The notes: a model not told the origin generated them from the letters alone. A stretch of 64,000 nucleotides of DNA from CAVUWL01 sp963700105 (GCA_963700105.1 CAVOWL010000004.1:1116001-1180000), one strand, 5' to 3'. Shown: positions 9,150 to 18,540, counted from the stretch's first letter. A program made the numbers and translations.

Positions 9150-9180
9150 TGATAGATCGCTCTAATTGAGCAGCCTATCA
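9150..9180. promoter_or_regulatory. Candidate TetR operator between divergent hydrolase and tetR genes
   Basis: A near-perfect inverted repeat has 13-base arms at 9150-9162 and 9168-9180 (10 of 13 positions pair; outer TGATAG and CTATCA are exact). Nested in it is TAGA-N4-TCTA (9153-9164), similar to operators of the LmrA/YxaF TetR branch. It lies 35 bases before the tetR ATG and 22 bases before the hydrolase ATG. Confidence 0.55.
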
Positions 9181-9214
9181 TTGGCTTCCTGCCAAAGTCC
9201 GTGGAGAGGGTGCG

Positions 9215-9805
9215 ATGGCGAGCAAAACAAGGGAGCGGATTCTCGATGCCAGCGGTGAGCTCTTCCGCCGCCAGGGATATATGGGAACCGGGGTTAAACA
9301 GATCGTCGAAGCTGCCGGTGCTCCATTCGGTTCCCTCTATCACTTCTTTCCGGGCGGCAAGGAGGCGCTCGGTGCCGAGACAATTCGTCGATCGGGGGCC
9401 CTCTACGGCCTCTTGTTCGTGGAGTTCGTGGGCGCCGACGTCGAGCTGATCGGCGGCATCGAAAATTTCTTTGCTGGGGCCGCGGAGACCCTGCTCGAAA
9501 CCGACTACGCCGATGCCTGTCCAATCGCCACCGTGGCGCTGGAGGTCTCAAGCACAAACGCGGAGCTGCGCGAGGCCTGCGCATGGGTATTCGGCCTCTG
9601 GATCGACGGCGGGGTTGAGAGATTCATCGCCGCCGGAATCGAGCCCGACGATGCCCGTGAGCTGGTGATCCAGATGCTCGCGGCTCTGGAGGGCGCCTTC
9701 GTCTTGAGCCGGGCGCTGCGCAGCACCGAGCCGATCGCGGCGGCGGGCAAGGCCACGGCCGCGCTGATCCGCGCCAAGCTCGGCCGCTCAGACCTCCGGC
9801 GCTGA
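9215..9805 (+). CDS. TetR/AcrR-family repressor (LmrA/YxaF-like)
   Basis: This is a 196-residue regulator. The N-terminal helix-turn-helix covers residues about 5-50 (TRERILDASGELFRRQGYMG, then GVKQIVEAAGAPFGSLYHFF), with the GSLYHFFPGGKEAL segment typical of the LmrA/YxaF subgroup. The C-terminal ligand domain contains the DACPIATVALEV motif of that subgroup. The adjacent divergent alpha/beta hydrolase and the palindrome at 9150-9180 suggest autoregulation and control of the hydrolase. The ligand is unknown. Confidence 0.9.
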   Translation: MASKTRERILDASGELFRRQGYMGTGVKQIVEAAGAPFGSLYHFFPGGKEALGAETIRRSGALYGLLFVEFVGADVELIGGIENFFAGAAETLLETDYADACPIATVALEVSSTNAELREACAWVFGLWIDGGVERFIAAGIEPDDARELVIQMLAALEGAFVLSRALRSTEPIAAAGKATAALIRAKLGRSDLRR

Positions 9806-9907
9806 CGCGTCCGCCAAATCGACTGTCAGTACTTGGCTGTTGGGCTGCCCATGGCGGCAGCCCAGGGCTCCGATTTGAACCTGGGCCTGGGTTTAGTTCG
9901 AGGGCAG

Positions 9908-10960
9908 CTAGGAGGAAACGGTCCAGGTATCACCGGAGCGCAGGAGCCGATCGATGTCTTTGAGCGAGGCCTGAGAATGAGCTGCCGCGAGGGTCTGCTG
10001 GCGATCGGCACCGTAGACGGGCCGCTTCACGTCTCGCAGGACGCCGATTGGGGTCGGGGCCGTGGGGCTCTCGGCAAGGCGGGCGAGCGCCGTCGCATAG
10101 CTTGGATCGGCGCGGTGGGCATCGTGGATGACCAGCGATTTCTCCCCCACCTGATCGACCTCGGCGAGGGCAAGGCCGCCGTCGGCTGCGCGAATCACCC
10201 CCCGCTCCTGATCGGCGCCGAAGCGGATCGGCTTTCCGTGCTCAAGGCGAATCTGATTAGCGACACCGCCCTTTCCGCGCACCGCATCGAAAGCGCCGTC
10301 ATTGAACACGTTGCAGTTCTGATAGATCTCCACGAAGGCGGTTCCCTCATGCTCGGCGGCGGCCCTGAGGACACTCGCGACGTGCTTCTTGTCAATGTCG
10401 ATCGTGCGGGCGACGAAAGATGCCTCCGCGCCGAGCGCCAGCGCCGCCGGATTGAACGGATGATCCTCGGAGCCAAACGGCGTCGACTTGGTGATCTTTC
10501 CCTTCTCGCTAGTTGGCGAATACTGGCCCTTTGTCAGCCCGTAAATCTGATTGTTGAACAGCAATAGCTTGATCGGAACGTTGCGGCGCAGGGCATGGAT
10601 CAGGTGGTTGCCGCCGATCGATAGGGCGTCGCCGTCGCCGCTGACCACCCAGACCGAAAGGTCATCGCGGGCGCTTGCGATCCCGGTCGCCAGAGCCAGG
10701 GCGCGGCCGTGAATCCCGTGCATCCCGTAGGTGTCCATGTAATAGACAAAACGGCCGGCGCAGCCGATTCCGGAGACGAACACGGTCCGCTCAGGCGGTA
10801 CTCCGAGCTCGGGCATCAGGGCCTGGACACCGGCCAGAATCGCGTAGTCGCCGCAGCCTGGACACCAGCGCGTCTCCTGATCGGACTGAAAGTCGGCTTT
10901 GGTGAGCAGCCCCGCACTCCCGTTGGCCCCGCCATCGCCGCCGTGCAGGTTGGAGCTCAT
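9908..10960 (-). CDS. korB: 2-oxoacid:ferredoxin oxidoreductase, beta subunit
   Basis: This is the 350-residue beta subunit, which binds thiamine diphosphate and an iron-sulfur cluster. Cys33 and Cys36 (RWCPGCGDYA) are cluster ligands. The TPP-binding motif is GDGDALSIGGNHLIH, followed by NNQIYGLTKGQYSPTS, the signature of KorB-type (2-oxoglutarate) enzymes. Its start overlaps the stop of the alpha-subunit gene by four bases (ATGA), so the two are translationally coupled. The complex converts 2-oxoglutarate (or a related 2-oxoacid), CoA and oxidised ferredoxin to acyl-CoA, CO2 and reduced ferredoxin. Confidence 0.93.
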   Translation of the reverse strand: MSSNLHGGDGGANGSAGLLTKADFQSDQETRWCPGCGDYAILAGVQALMPELGVPPERTVFVSGIGCAGRFVYYMDTYGMHGIHGRALALATGIASARDDLSVWVVSGDGDALSIGGNHLIHALRRNVPIKLLLFNNQIYGLTKGQYSPTSEKGKITKSTPFGSEDHPFNPAALALGAEASFVARTIDIDKKHVASVLRAAAEHEGTAFVEIYQNCNVFNDGAFDAVRGKGGVANQIRLEHGKPIRFGADQERGVIRAADGGLALAEVDQVGEKSLVIHDAHRADPSYATALARLAESPTAPTPIGVLRDVKRPVYGADRQQTLAAAHSQASLKDIDRLLRSGDTWTVSS

Positions 10961-12828
10961 CCAAGCACCTCCAAAATTGCCGCCTCTAGCTCCTCGGCAA
11001 AGATTGGGACACCCTCGACTTTGTTGTAGCCAATGGCGTCAACAAGGTACTTGGCACGGATCATCGCGAGTAGTTGGCCGGTGTTCATCTCCGGAATCAG
11101 GAGCTTGGCAAAAGATTTCACGACGTCGGCGGTATTGCGCGGCAGTGGGTCGAGGTGGCGCAGGTGGGCAGTCGCAATCGGGACACCGCGCTCGCGGACT
11201 CGTCGCGCTGCTGCCTGCACTACGCCGTAGGTGGATCCCCAGCCAAGCACCAGCAGGTCCGCACCCTCATCGGCATCGACCCTAAGCTCTGGCAGCTCAC
11301 TCGCCAGCCGGTCCAGCTTCTCGGCCCGCAGCTGTGTCATCAGAGCGTGATTTCCCGAGTCATAGCTGATGTTGCCGCTGCCGTTCTCCTTCTCAAGGCC
11401 GCCGATACGGTGCTGAAGGCCGGGTGTCCCAGGAATTGCCCACGGTCGCGCGCCCTGGCCGTCGCGCAGGTAGGGAAGAAACTCATCGCCCGCGTTAGGC
11501 CCGGTGGAAAAATTGGGATCGATATCGGGCAGCTCCGAGCTGTCGGGGATCCGCCATGGCTCCGATGAATTGGCCAGGAAGGTATCGCCGAGGAGGATCA
11601 CTGGAGTGCGGTAGCGGACCGCGATCCGCACAGCCTCCACCGCCGAATCAAAGCAATCCGCCGGCGTTGCGGCGGCGATCACAGGTAGCGGTGACTCCCC
11701 ATGGCGGCCGTGGATCGCCATCAGCAGGTCGGTTTGCTCGGTCTTGGTCGGCATTCCGGTGGAGGGGCCGGCCCGCTGCACGTCGATGATCACTAGCGGC
11801 AACTCCAACATCACCGCCAGCCCGATCGTCTCTGCCTTGAGGTCCATCCCCGGACCACTTGTTGCGGTGATCCCAAGGTGGCCGGCAAAGGCAGCGCCGA
11901 GCGCCATGTTTGCAGCTGCAAGCTCGTCCTCGGCCTGCACGGTGCGCACCCCGAAGCTGTCATGGCGGGCGAGGTGATGGAGAAGCTCAGAGGCCGGGGT
12001 TATCGGATAGGTGGCAAAGAACGGCTGCAGTCCGCTCTTGACGCTCGCGGCAATCAGACCGAGTGCCATCGCCTGGGTGCCATCCACGTTGCGATACTCG
12101 CCCGGGCGAAGCGGTGCTGGCTCAATCTCGATCGGAATCGCGGATAGCTCGGCGGTCTCGCCGAAGTTGTACCCCGCTTTGAAGGCGGCGATATTGGCGG
12201 CGCGAATCGCCACCAGTTTGGCGAATTTGGTTTCCAACCACGACACGGTCGCCTCGACCGGGCGCCCGTACATCCATGAGACCAGCCCCAGCGCAAAGAC
12301 GTTCTTGGTGCGCTGGGCCTCGGCCGGTTTGAGGCCCTCGATCCCCTCGGTCGCCCGGGTTGCCATCGTCGTCATCGGCACGCGGAAGACCTGGTAGCTC
12401 TCAAGCGTGTCGTCGTCGAGGGGGTTGGTCTCATACCCCGCCTTGCGAAGGTTGTTGGCGGTGAAGGCATCCTCGTTGACGATCACGATTCCACCGGCCT
12501 CCAGTGCGCCGAGATTTGATTTCAGCGCGGCCGGATTCATCGCAACCAGGGTGTTTGGGTGATCGCCCGGGGTGAGGATGTCACGCGAGGCAAAGTGAAT
12601 CTGGAAGGCTGAGACGCCGTGGGGAGTACCGGCGGGGGCGCGAATCTCGGCGGGAAAGTCGGGCAGGGTCGAGAGATCGTTGCCGACCTGCGCGGTCGCG
12701 GCGGTGAAACGGCCACCGACCAGCTGCATGCCATCACCGGAATCCCCGGCGAACCGGACGATAACTCTCTCTTGCTTCTTCCCCGTCGTTGCCACTTTAG
12801 GGCTGGGCGCCTGAGCCAGCCAATACAC
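10957..12828 (-). CDS. korA: 2-oxoacid:ferredoxin oxidoreductase, alpha subunit with fused gamma domain
   Basis: This is a 623-residue subunit. Residues about 20-200 are the gamma domain (RFAGDSGDGMQLVGGRF; PDFPAEIRAPAGT). Residues about 250-600 are the alpha or pyrimidine-binding domain (YPITPASELLHHLA; QAEDELAAANMALGAAFAG; TSGPGMDLKAE; QRAGPSTGMPTKTEQ). This gamma-alpha fusion is the actinobacterial KorA form. The GTG start at 12828 is possible, but a GTG 33 bases downstream (12795) would begin directly before the gamma domain and is an equally good choice. It is the first gene of the korA-korB operon. Confidence 0.93.
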   Translation of the reverse strand: MYWLAQAPSPKVATTGKKQERVIVRFAGDSGDGMQLVGGRFTAATAQVGNDLSTLPDFPAEIRAPAGTPHGVSAFQIHFASRDILTPGDHPNTLVAMNPAALKSNLGALEAGGIVIVNEDAFTANNLRKAGYETNPLDDDTLESYQVFRVPMTTMATRATEGIEGLKPAEAQRTKNVFALGLVSWMYGRPVEATVSWLETKFAKLVAIRAANIAAFKAGYNFGETAELSAIPIEIEPAPLRPGEYRNVDGTQAMALGLIAASVKSGLQPFFATYPITPASELLHHLARHDSFGVRTVQAEDELAAANMALGAAFAGHLGITATSGPGMDLKAETIGLAVMLELPLVIIDVQRAGPSTGMPTKTEQTDLLMAIHGRHGESPLPVIAAATPADCFDSAVEAVRIAVRYRTPVILLGDTFLANSSEPWRIPDSSELPDIDPNFSTGPNAGDEFLPYLRDGQGARPWAIPGTPGLQHRIGGLEKENGSGNISYDSGNHALMTQLRAEKLDRLASELPELRVDADEGADLLVLGWGSTYGVVQAAARRVRERGVPIATAHLRHLDPLPRNTADVVKSFAKLLIPEMNTGQLLAMIRAKYLVDAIGYNKVEGVPIFAEELEAAILEVLG

Positions 12829-13097
12829 GACGGTAGCACTCCGAGACCACGTTCACCTGACGCTCGCAAGAAGACCATGTCCGAGACCAATGATTGAGGC
12901 CCCCAGCGGCTGAAGACACGGCACGAACTGCTCGGATCGAGGCTCGATCAGCTGGGTAAGGCGGGCTGGTCTTGGGAACAGGGCTGGTCACGTCTCGAAT
13001 ACCTCGATTCCTCGCTGGCGCAGAGCTGGACCGAGCCCCAGGTCTCGGCGCGACAGGCTGATCGCCCCACCCACCGAAGGCCCTGCGCGGCATTCGG

Positions 13098-14591
13098 TCA
13101 GCTGGCGAGCGGCTCAAGCGGCCGAGTCGGCGCCGGCGCAGTACTGAATCGAAGGGTTCCATCATCGATTGCCCCAAACCTGATCTCGCGGGCATCAAGG
13201 GGGTAGTTCATGCGCAAGCGCCAAGGCGATCGCGAGCCCTGTTTGGGGAGTTTGTCGATCGAGCGAAGGACGTATCCGGCCATGAAATCGAGCAGCGGTT
13301 GCTCCGTGATAGAGCTATCGGTAACTTCAGGAACGCAGGTGGAATAGCCGTGGGCGTCCATGTGGACGAGGAGCCGGCAGACATACTCAGAGGTCAGATC
13401 GGCCTTCAGCGTCCAGGAGGAATTTGTGTATCCGAGCGTAAAGGCGAAGTTCGGGATGCCGCTGAGCATCATTCCCTTGTAGGTCATCTCCTTGGCCATG
13501 TCGATCTCGCGGCCATCGACACGCACCTGCATCCCCCCCAGAAAGAGGAGGTTCAACCCAGTCGCGGTGACGATCAGATCTGCGTCGAGCTCGGCGCCGG
13601 ATTTGAGCTTGATTCCAGTCTCGGTGAAGGTCTCAATCTGGTCGGTCACCATCGTCGCCCGACCCGACGAGATCGCCGCAAACAAATCGCCATCTGGGAC
13701 CAGGCAGAGGCGCTGGTCCCAGGGATCGTAGTTGGGCTTGAAGTGCTTATCGACGTCATACCCGACCGGCAACGCCGCCACCACCCCGCGGCGAACCATC
13801 GCCTTGACAAGCTCCGGTCGGCGCCGGCTGAGCTGGTAGCTGAACAGCTGCAGGAGAATGTTTTTCCAACGCACCACCGCACTCGCCGCGCGTTGGGGGA
13901 GAGCGCGGCGCAGCGTTCTGGCGATCGGGTCCTCGGAGGGAAGCGAGACTATGTAGCTCGGTGAGCGCTGAAGCATCGTGACATGAGCTGCTTTTTGGGC
14001 GAGCGAGGGGACGAGCGTCACGGCCGTGGCGCCACTGCCGATCACAACCACCCGTTTGTCGGTGTAGTCGATGTCCTCTGACCAATGCTGGGGATGCAGC
14101 ACCTGCCCACCGAATCGCTCCACCCCCTCAAAGGCCGGCGAATAGCCTTCCTCGTAGCTGTAGTAGCCGCTACAAACCAGCAGGAACCCACAGCTAAAGG
14201 TGACCGTCTCACCGGTGTCGGAACGCACCGCCTCGACCGTCCACCTGGATTCTGGGGTCGACCACTCTGCCCCCAGGACGCGGTGGTGAAATCGGATCTT
14301 CTTATCGATGCCGTAATCGGTTGCGGTCTGGCGAAGGTAGCTAAGGATGGACCCCCCGTCTACGATCGCCTTGGCCCCGCTCCAAGGTCGAAAGCCGTAC
14401 CCCAATGTGTGCATGTCGGAGTCTGACCTGATCCCGGGATAGCGAAAGAGGTCCCAGGTTCCGCCGAGCTCGCCGCGGGACTCGAGGATGGCGTATTTCT
14501 TTCCCGGGCAACTGTCCTGCAGGTGGTAGCCGGCGCCGATCCCGGAGAGCCCCGCCCCGACAATCAGCACGTCGAGGTCCTCAGCCGACAT
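13098..14591 (-). CDS. Flavin-containing monooxygenase (FMO/Baeyer-Villiger type)
   Basis: This is a 497-residue class B flavoprotein. The FAD Rossmann motif is at residues about 9-22 (IVGAGLSGIGAGYHL). A GGTWDLFRYPGIRSDSD segment follows, as in FMO/BVMO proteins. The FMO-type fingerprint is FGGQVLHPQHW near residue 160, and the NADPH Rossmann motif is VVIGSGATAVTL near residue 180. These enzymes insert oxygen into ketones or oxidise heteroatoms with NADPH and O2; the substrate is not predictable. It is divergent from an alpha/beta hydrolase gene, a pairing often seen when a hydrolase processes Baeyer-Villiger esters, but this link is inferred. Confidence 0.92.
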   Translation of the reverse strand: MSAEDLDVLIVGAGLSGIGAGYHLQDSCPGKKYAILESRGELGGTWDLFRYPGIRSDSDMHTLGYGFRPWSGAKAIVDGGSILSYLRQTATDYGIDKKIRFHHRVLGAEWSTPESRWTVEAVRSDTGETVTFSCGFLLVCSGYYSYEEGYSPAFEGVERFGGQVLHPQHWSEDIDYTDKRVVVIGSGATAVTLVPSLAQKAAHVTMLQRSPSYIVSLPSEDPIARTLRRALPQRAASAVVRWKNILLQLFSYQLSRRRPELVKAMVRRGVVAALPVGYDVDKHFKPNYDPWDQRLCLVPDGDLFAAISSGRATMVTDQIETFTETGIKLKSGAELDADLIVTATGLNLLFLGGMQVRVDGREIDMAKEMTYKGMMLSGIPNFAFTLGYTNSSWTLKADLTSEYVCRLLVHMDAHGYSTCVPEVTDSSITEQPLLDFMAGYVLRSIDKLPKQGSRSPWRLRMNYPLDAREIRFGAIDDGTLRFSTAPAPTRPLEPLAS

Positions 14592-14730
14592 TCGGGGCTG
14601 CCTTGGCAGGCGGAGGACGAAATCTCTTCACGGCGGTCATTCTGCCATGCGATCGGCGGCCGCCCACAGCCGGTGGCGCTCGAACCGAGAAATTGGCTGC
14701 GGGCGAGCGGACGGATACCCTGTTGATCCG

Positions 14731-15651
14731 GTGGCATCCAAGCGAAATCGGCGAAGCCCAACCCGCCGCGAGCTGAGCCTCCACGGTCGCTCGGTAACCT
14801 ACGTCGAAGCTGGCTCGGGCCCGCTGCTGATTTTGATCCACGGAATGGCGGGCACGCTTGAGAACTGGCGCGAGGTGATCGCCCCGTTGGCCCGCGAGCA
14901 CACCGTGATCGCGCCTGACCTTCCCGGTCACGGCGCATCAGCCGCGAGCGGCGGCGATTACTCCCTCGGCGGGCTGGCGTCGGGGCTCCGCGATCTGCTG
15001 ATTTCACTCGGTCATGACCGGGCAACGCTCGTCGGTCATTCTCTGGGCGGTGGCATCGCCATGCAGTTCGCGTATCAGTTCCCTGAGAGAACCGAGCGCA
15101 TTGTTCTCGTCTCTAGCGGCGGCCTCGGCCCCGAGGTGAGCCCCGTACTTCGCGCCGCCGCACTTCCCGGTGCCGACCTGTTCATCGCCGCCACGGCCAG
15201 CATCGGGCGGCGGGCGGGTGCAATCCTCGGGCGCGGCCTCTCAACCCTGGGCGTGCGCCCCAACCCCGACCTCGCCGAGATCGCGCGCGGATTCGGATCA
15301 CTCGCAGACCCAGAGCGCCGTAGTGCCTTCCTCGGCACACTTCATTCGGTGATCGACACCGGCGGCCAGCGAATTGCGGCCGGCGATCGGCTCTACTTGG
15401 CCCGGACCCTGCCCGTTTTGATCATTTGGGGTGCGGCTGATCCGATCATCCCGGTCAGGCATGGCGAAGAGGCCCACCGAACACTTCCGGGGAGCAGGTT
15501 GGAGATCTTTGAGAAGGTTGGACACCTTCCCCAACTGGAGGCCCCCGGTCGCTTTAGCGAGGCACTGGAGGGCTTTTTGGCCGAATCAAAACCGGCCCGA
15601 TTCGATCTCGATGAGTGGCGCGGCCGGATGAGAACCGCTGGCGGGAAATAG
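14731..15651 (+). CDS. Alpha/beta hydrolase (serine hydrolase)
   Basis: This is a hydrolase of about 306 residues from GTG 14731. It carries LILIHGMAGTLENW, the nucleophile elbow GHSLGGGIAM, the acid in WGAADPIIPVRHG and the catalytic His in EKVGHLPQLEAPGRF, so the Ser-Asp-His triad is complete. An ATG at 14647 would extend it by 28 residues, but the extra sequence is hydrophilic and not family-like. It is divergent from the flavin monooxygenase. The substrate is unknown; esterase or lactonase activity is plausible. Confidence 0.9.
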   Translation: MASKRNRRSPTRRELSLHGRSVTYVEAGSGPLLILIHGMAGTLENWREVIAPLAREHTVIAPDLPGHGASAASGGDYSLGGLASGLRDLLISLGHDRATLVGHSLGGGIAMQFAYQFPERTERIVLVSSGGLGPEVSPVLRAAALPGADLFIAATASIGRRAGAILGRGLSTLGVRPNPDLAEIARGFGSLADPERRSAFLGTLHSVIDTGGQRIAAGDRLYLARTLPVLIIWGAADPIIPVRHGEEAHRTLPGSRLEIFEKVGHLPQLEAPGRFSEALEGFLAESKPARFDLDEWRGRMRTAGGK

Positions 15652-15760
15652 TCGCTCGGCGATCAAAATTGGGCCGGGTCGCGGCCCTCGATCGAGCCTG
15701 AATAAGGCCTTGTCTGGACAAACTAGGACGCCCACTTTTTGGATGCTCGATACTGCTGGA

Positions 15761-16120
15761 ATGAGCACCTCTCTTATCGAGTTTCCCGCCGATAACCCGG
15801 GCCGCGCGCTCAACTTTTGGCGCTGCGTATTGGGGAAAGAGCTCGCACCGCGTAGCGTCGAGGCCGGATCAGGCTGGGAGATTGAGGCAGGCGGAGTGCG
15901 GGTCGGAGTGCACGAACGGGGCGCGGGCCCTGGCGATACGGGCTGCTTGGCTTATTTCCCTGTCGCCGATCTGGCTGCGGCGCTAGATCAAGTTAATCGC
16001 GGCGGTGGCTCGATCATCCACCCCGGGGAGCGGTGGGCGATCTGTCGAGACTCCGAGGGCAGCCCCTTCGCTCTGGCACAGGCGCAAACCGGCGCCGACT
16101 CATCGTCTGACTCCCCTTAG
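15761..16120 (+). CDS. VOC (glyoxalase/bleomycin-resistance) family protein
   Basis: This is a 119-residue single VOC module (from ATG 15761) with the pattern SLIEFPADNPGRALNFWRCVLG and a second half GCLAYFPVADLAAALDQV, ending CRDSEGSPFALAQ. Such proteins bind a metal and act on small molecules or antibiotics; several lineages are only binding proteins. The in-frame TTG at 15710 and ATG at 15743 are alternative starts, but the fold begins just after 15761. No operon partner is evident. Confidence 0.8.
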   Translation: MSTSLIEFPADNPGRALNFWRCVLGKELAPRSVEAGSGWEIEAGGVRVGVHERGAGPGDTGCLAYFPVADLAAALDQVNRGGGSIIHPGERWAICRDSEGSPFALAQAQTGADSSSDSP

Positions 16121-16371
16121 GCAAAGCTGGTCGGGTCGCTCGCCCTGGCGTCGGGGTCCGTCCCACGAACGTGGCAAAGATCATCGTCAATAGGACCCCA
16201 CCGCCCGACTGCCGTAGCCCAGGCACCGTCGGAAATCGCTTCGCCTTGCGAAAAAGCTGGAATTGCGCGCAATCTGTCCGGTAGCGAGCTAGCTCCGCCA
16301 GGCCAAGGCGCGCTATGGGCGGTCAAACTTCACAGCGAGTCCGTCCCAGGCGGCCGCCCACCCCGAGGCGG

Positions 16372-16704
16372 TCAAGCCTCGTGCGCTTGCTCCTCTACGG
16401 TCAATTCCGCGGTCGGCTGGGCCTCAAGTCGCTCGTCGGGAATCGCTACGCCGCTCTGGACCGAACGCCCAAAGCTTCCGTCGCGAAGTCGCGCCTCGGC
16501 ACGCTCCACCGCCTCCAGCTGCTGATTGAGATCAAGCATCCGGCCGGCGTCGAACTCGTCTTGGTAGAGACCCTCTGAATCCTCATCGCCGGGCTCCCTG
16601 CGGTTGTCGGCCTCCTCGGAGCCTTCCCGCGATAGCTCGGCGATTGATTGCTGAATTCGCTCTCTCTCCTGCGCGAGCAGTTGTCGGGCGCGGTCTGGGT
16701 CCAT
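16372..16704 (-). CDS. DksA/TraR-like protein lacking the zinc cysteines
   Basis: This is a 110-residue protein. The N-terminal helix pair (ARQLLAQERERIQQSIAEL; LNQQLEAVERAEARLRDG) and the tail GRSVQSGVAIPDERLEAQPT match the TraR/DksA C4 zinc-finger family, whose consensus here is GxCxxCGxxIPxERLxAxPxA. Both cysteines of the first zinc knuckle are Ser or absent and the second pair is missing, so the finger cannot bind zinc in the usual way. Zinc-free DksA paralogues (DksA2-like) exist in other bacteria. ATG 16704 is preferred over the upstream 16836 start. A role at RNA polymerase is inferred only. Confidence 0.75.
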   Translation of the reverse strand: MDPDRARQLLAQERERIQQSIAELSREGSEEADNRREPGDEDSEGLYQDEFDAGRMLDLNQQLEAVERAEARLRDGSFGRSVQSGVAIPDERLEAQPTAELTVEEQAHEA

Positions 16705-16942
16705 GGATACACCGTATCGCCGGAACGATTGCATCGTCTCTACCCCATCCAAGCTCCCGATCCCGAACGGAGGGGTTCTTCGATCGAAGACTAGGCGGCA
16801 ACCAGAGGAGCGCCCGACTGAGGAGACCCTCGGCACCGCATCGGCCAGAGTTCCGCCCGGCCATGAGCGGGAGCTGCCGGTCAGAGAGAAATGCCGAGGC
16901 TTGGCGGGTGCCCCTCGGGAGGCGTAAAGTCAAGTTCTCGGG

Positions 16943-18241
16943 ATGATGCACCGGGGACATAGCCAGGCGTTCAAATTGGCAACCTTTTTGATCGCTGCCG
17001 CCGCTGTGCAAGCCGCCGGGCCGGCGCCGGCGAGCGCGATCCCGAGCACCGACTATGCCTCGCCCAAAGGCTCGGGCACCGCCTGCACTCAGTCAGAACC
17101 ATGTGAGATCGCGACGGCGCTCCAGAACGCCACCTCCGGAGACACCGTGATCCTTGCCGGAGACGAAGGAAGCTACGGCTCGCCGCAGAGCCCAATCGTC
17201 AAACCTCTGGAAGTCAAGAGCGGAGTTACGCTGAGTGGCCCCTACGGCGAGCCGCGTCCCGAAATTTACTCGGGAGCGATGGTGGGGATCGAAACCGGCG
17301 AAGGTGGGGAAGGACAGCGGATCTCGAACCTCGAGATCGAAGACAGCGCGAAATCCGCCACCGCCATGTTCGGCTCGGGATCGATCGAACGCGTGATCGC
17401 CAAGGCCCCCGCCGGCACCGGGTGTGAGAGCGGACCCGTAACCACGATCATCGATTCGATCTGCGCGGGCGAATTCGGGATCAATGATCAGGTTTCCGGG
17501 ATCGGTCTGTGGACGCTTGAGCTCAGAAATGACACCGTTTATGCGACCCGGGAAGGGGCAAGGCTTGTCTCCCACGGACCCGGACTGCGTGTTACGGCGC
17601 TGAACACAATCCTGCGCGGGAGCTTGGTGGATATCGGGGCCGATCAAATCGCCGGCACTGTGGCGGTCTCGCTCGAACATTCCAACTACGCGAACGTCTC
17701 TGCGGAAGGCGGAGCACTGATCAGCGCTCCTGGCAGCGAATCAAACCAGGTCGCGGTCCCGCTTTTCGTCAACGCTGAGCAAGGAAATCTCCACGAGGCA
17801 CCCGGCTCGCCGACCATCGATGCAGGCGTCAATGAACCTGCCAACGGAGAATTCGACCTCGATGGAAACCCTAGAATTCAGCCGGGTAATCTGAGCTGCG
17901 GCAACACTAAAACACCTGCAGTTACGGACATCGGCGCCTACGAGGCCGCGCCGATCGCGCTTCCATGCCCACCCCCCACTCCGACACCACCGAATACCTC
18001 GATCTCCAGGATGAAGATCCATCACCGTAGCGCCAGCTTCCGCTTCAGCGGGCGAGCTATTGGTGACATCGCGATTGGTTTCGAATGTGAGCTGAGCGAG
18101 CAACCGTTTACAAACTGTTCCTCACCGAAGTCCTACAGACATCTGCAGCCGGGTCGCTACATCTTCACAGTACGCGCCGTTGACGCGCATGGATTTGATC
18201 TAACCCCGGCCCGAAGAAGGTTCACAATCAGACGGAAATAG
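16943..18241 (+). CDS. Secreted parallel beta-helix (choice-of-anchor Q-like) protein
   Basis: This is a 432-residue exported protein. The signal peptide is about residues 1-32, ending ASA. Residues about 38-330 have the features of a right-handed beta-helix surface protein: ACTQSEPCEIATALQNATSG opens the helix as in Pmp-like and choice-of-anchor Q proteins, and the domain ends with SPTIDAGVNEPANGEFDLDG and DIGAYEA. A Pro/Thr linker is followed by an Ig-like module of about 85 residues with a Cys pair. It could be a polysaccharide-binding or surface protein; no catalytic residues are recognisable. Confidence 0.75.
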   Translation: MMHRGHSQAFKLATFLIAAAAVQAAGPAPASAIPSTDYASPKGSGTACTQSEPCEIATALQNATSGDTVILAGDEGSYGSPQSPIVKPLEVKSGVTLSGPYGEPRPEIYSGAMVGIETGEGGEGQRISNLEIEDSAKSATAMFGSGSIERVIAKAPAGTGCESGPVTTIIDSICAGEFGINDQVSGIGLWTLELRNDTVYATREGARLVSHGPGLRVTALNTILRGSLVDIGADQIAGTVAVSLEHSNYANVSAEGGALISAPGSESNQVAVPLFVNAEQGNLHEAPGSPTIDAGVNEPANGEFDLDGNPRIQPGNLSCGNTKTPAVTDIGAYEAAPIALPCPPPTPTPPNTSISRMKIHHRSASFRFSGRAIGDIAIGFECELSEQPFTNCSSPKSYRHLQPGRYIFTVRAVDAHGFDLTPARRRFTIRRK

Positions 18242-18442
18242 CACCTGCAAATTCTGAGTGCCCGAGCTGGTCTTCTCAAGGGAGTTCAGAGGCCACTCAG
18301 ACGAATCGCTCGTCGAGTTCGAGGGAGGTGGACCGTTCAGCATTCCAAGAATCCCCGACCCCCGGGTGGCATGCATCGAGGAGCTCGCTATCAGCCGGCG
18401 CCATTGCTTGGCCAGTCTCTTTGGGGCTAACACCGGCGCCTC

Positions 18443-18471
18443 CCCGGAGATATAGAATTGTCATCTCCGGG
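18443..18471. repeat. Inverted repeat overlapping the 5' end of tRNA-Val
   Basis: CCCGGAGAT at 18443-18451 is complementary to ATCTCCGGG at 18463-18471, whose last three bases are the first three of the tRNA. A further copy of ATCTCCGG follows the tRNA at 18540-18547. The stem could compete with the acceptor stem in the precursor or could be chance. Confidence 0.4.
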
Positions 18472-18540
18472 CGCGTAGCTCAGTGGGAGAGCGCTCGCTT
18501 CACACGCGAGAGGTCGCTGGTTCGAAACCAGCCGTGCCCA
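18469..18540 (+). tRNA. tRNA-Val (anticodon CAC)
   Basis: This is a complete cloverleaf. The acceptor GGGCGCG pairs with CGTGCCC with one G-U pair, and the D-arm is GCTC-AGTGGGA-GAGC. The anticodon stem CTCGC/GCGAG encloses TTCACAC (anticodon CAC). The T-arm is GCTGG-TTCGAAA-CCAGC, and the discriminator is A. The CCA end is not encoded. It decodes GTG valine codons, which are very common in this GC-rich sequence. Confidence 0.97.
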
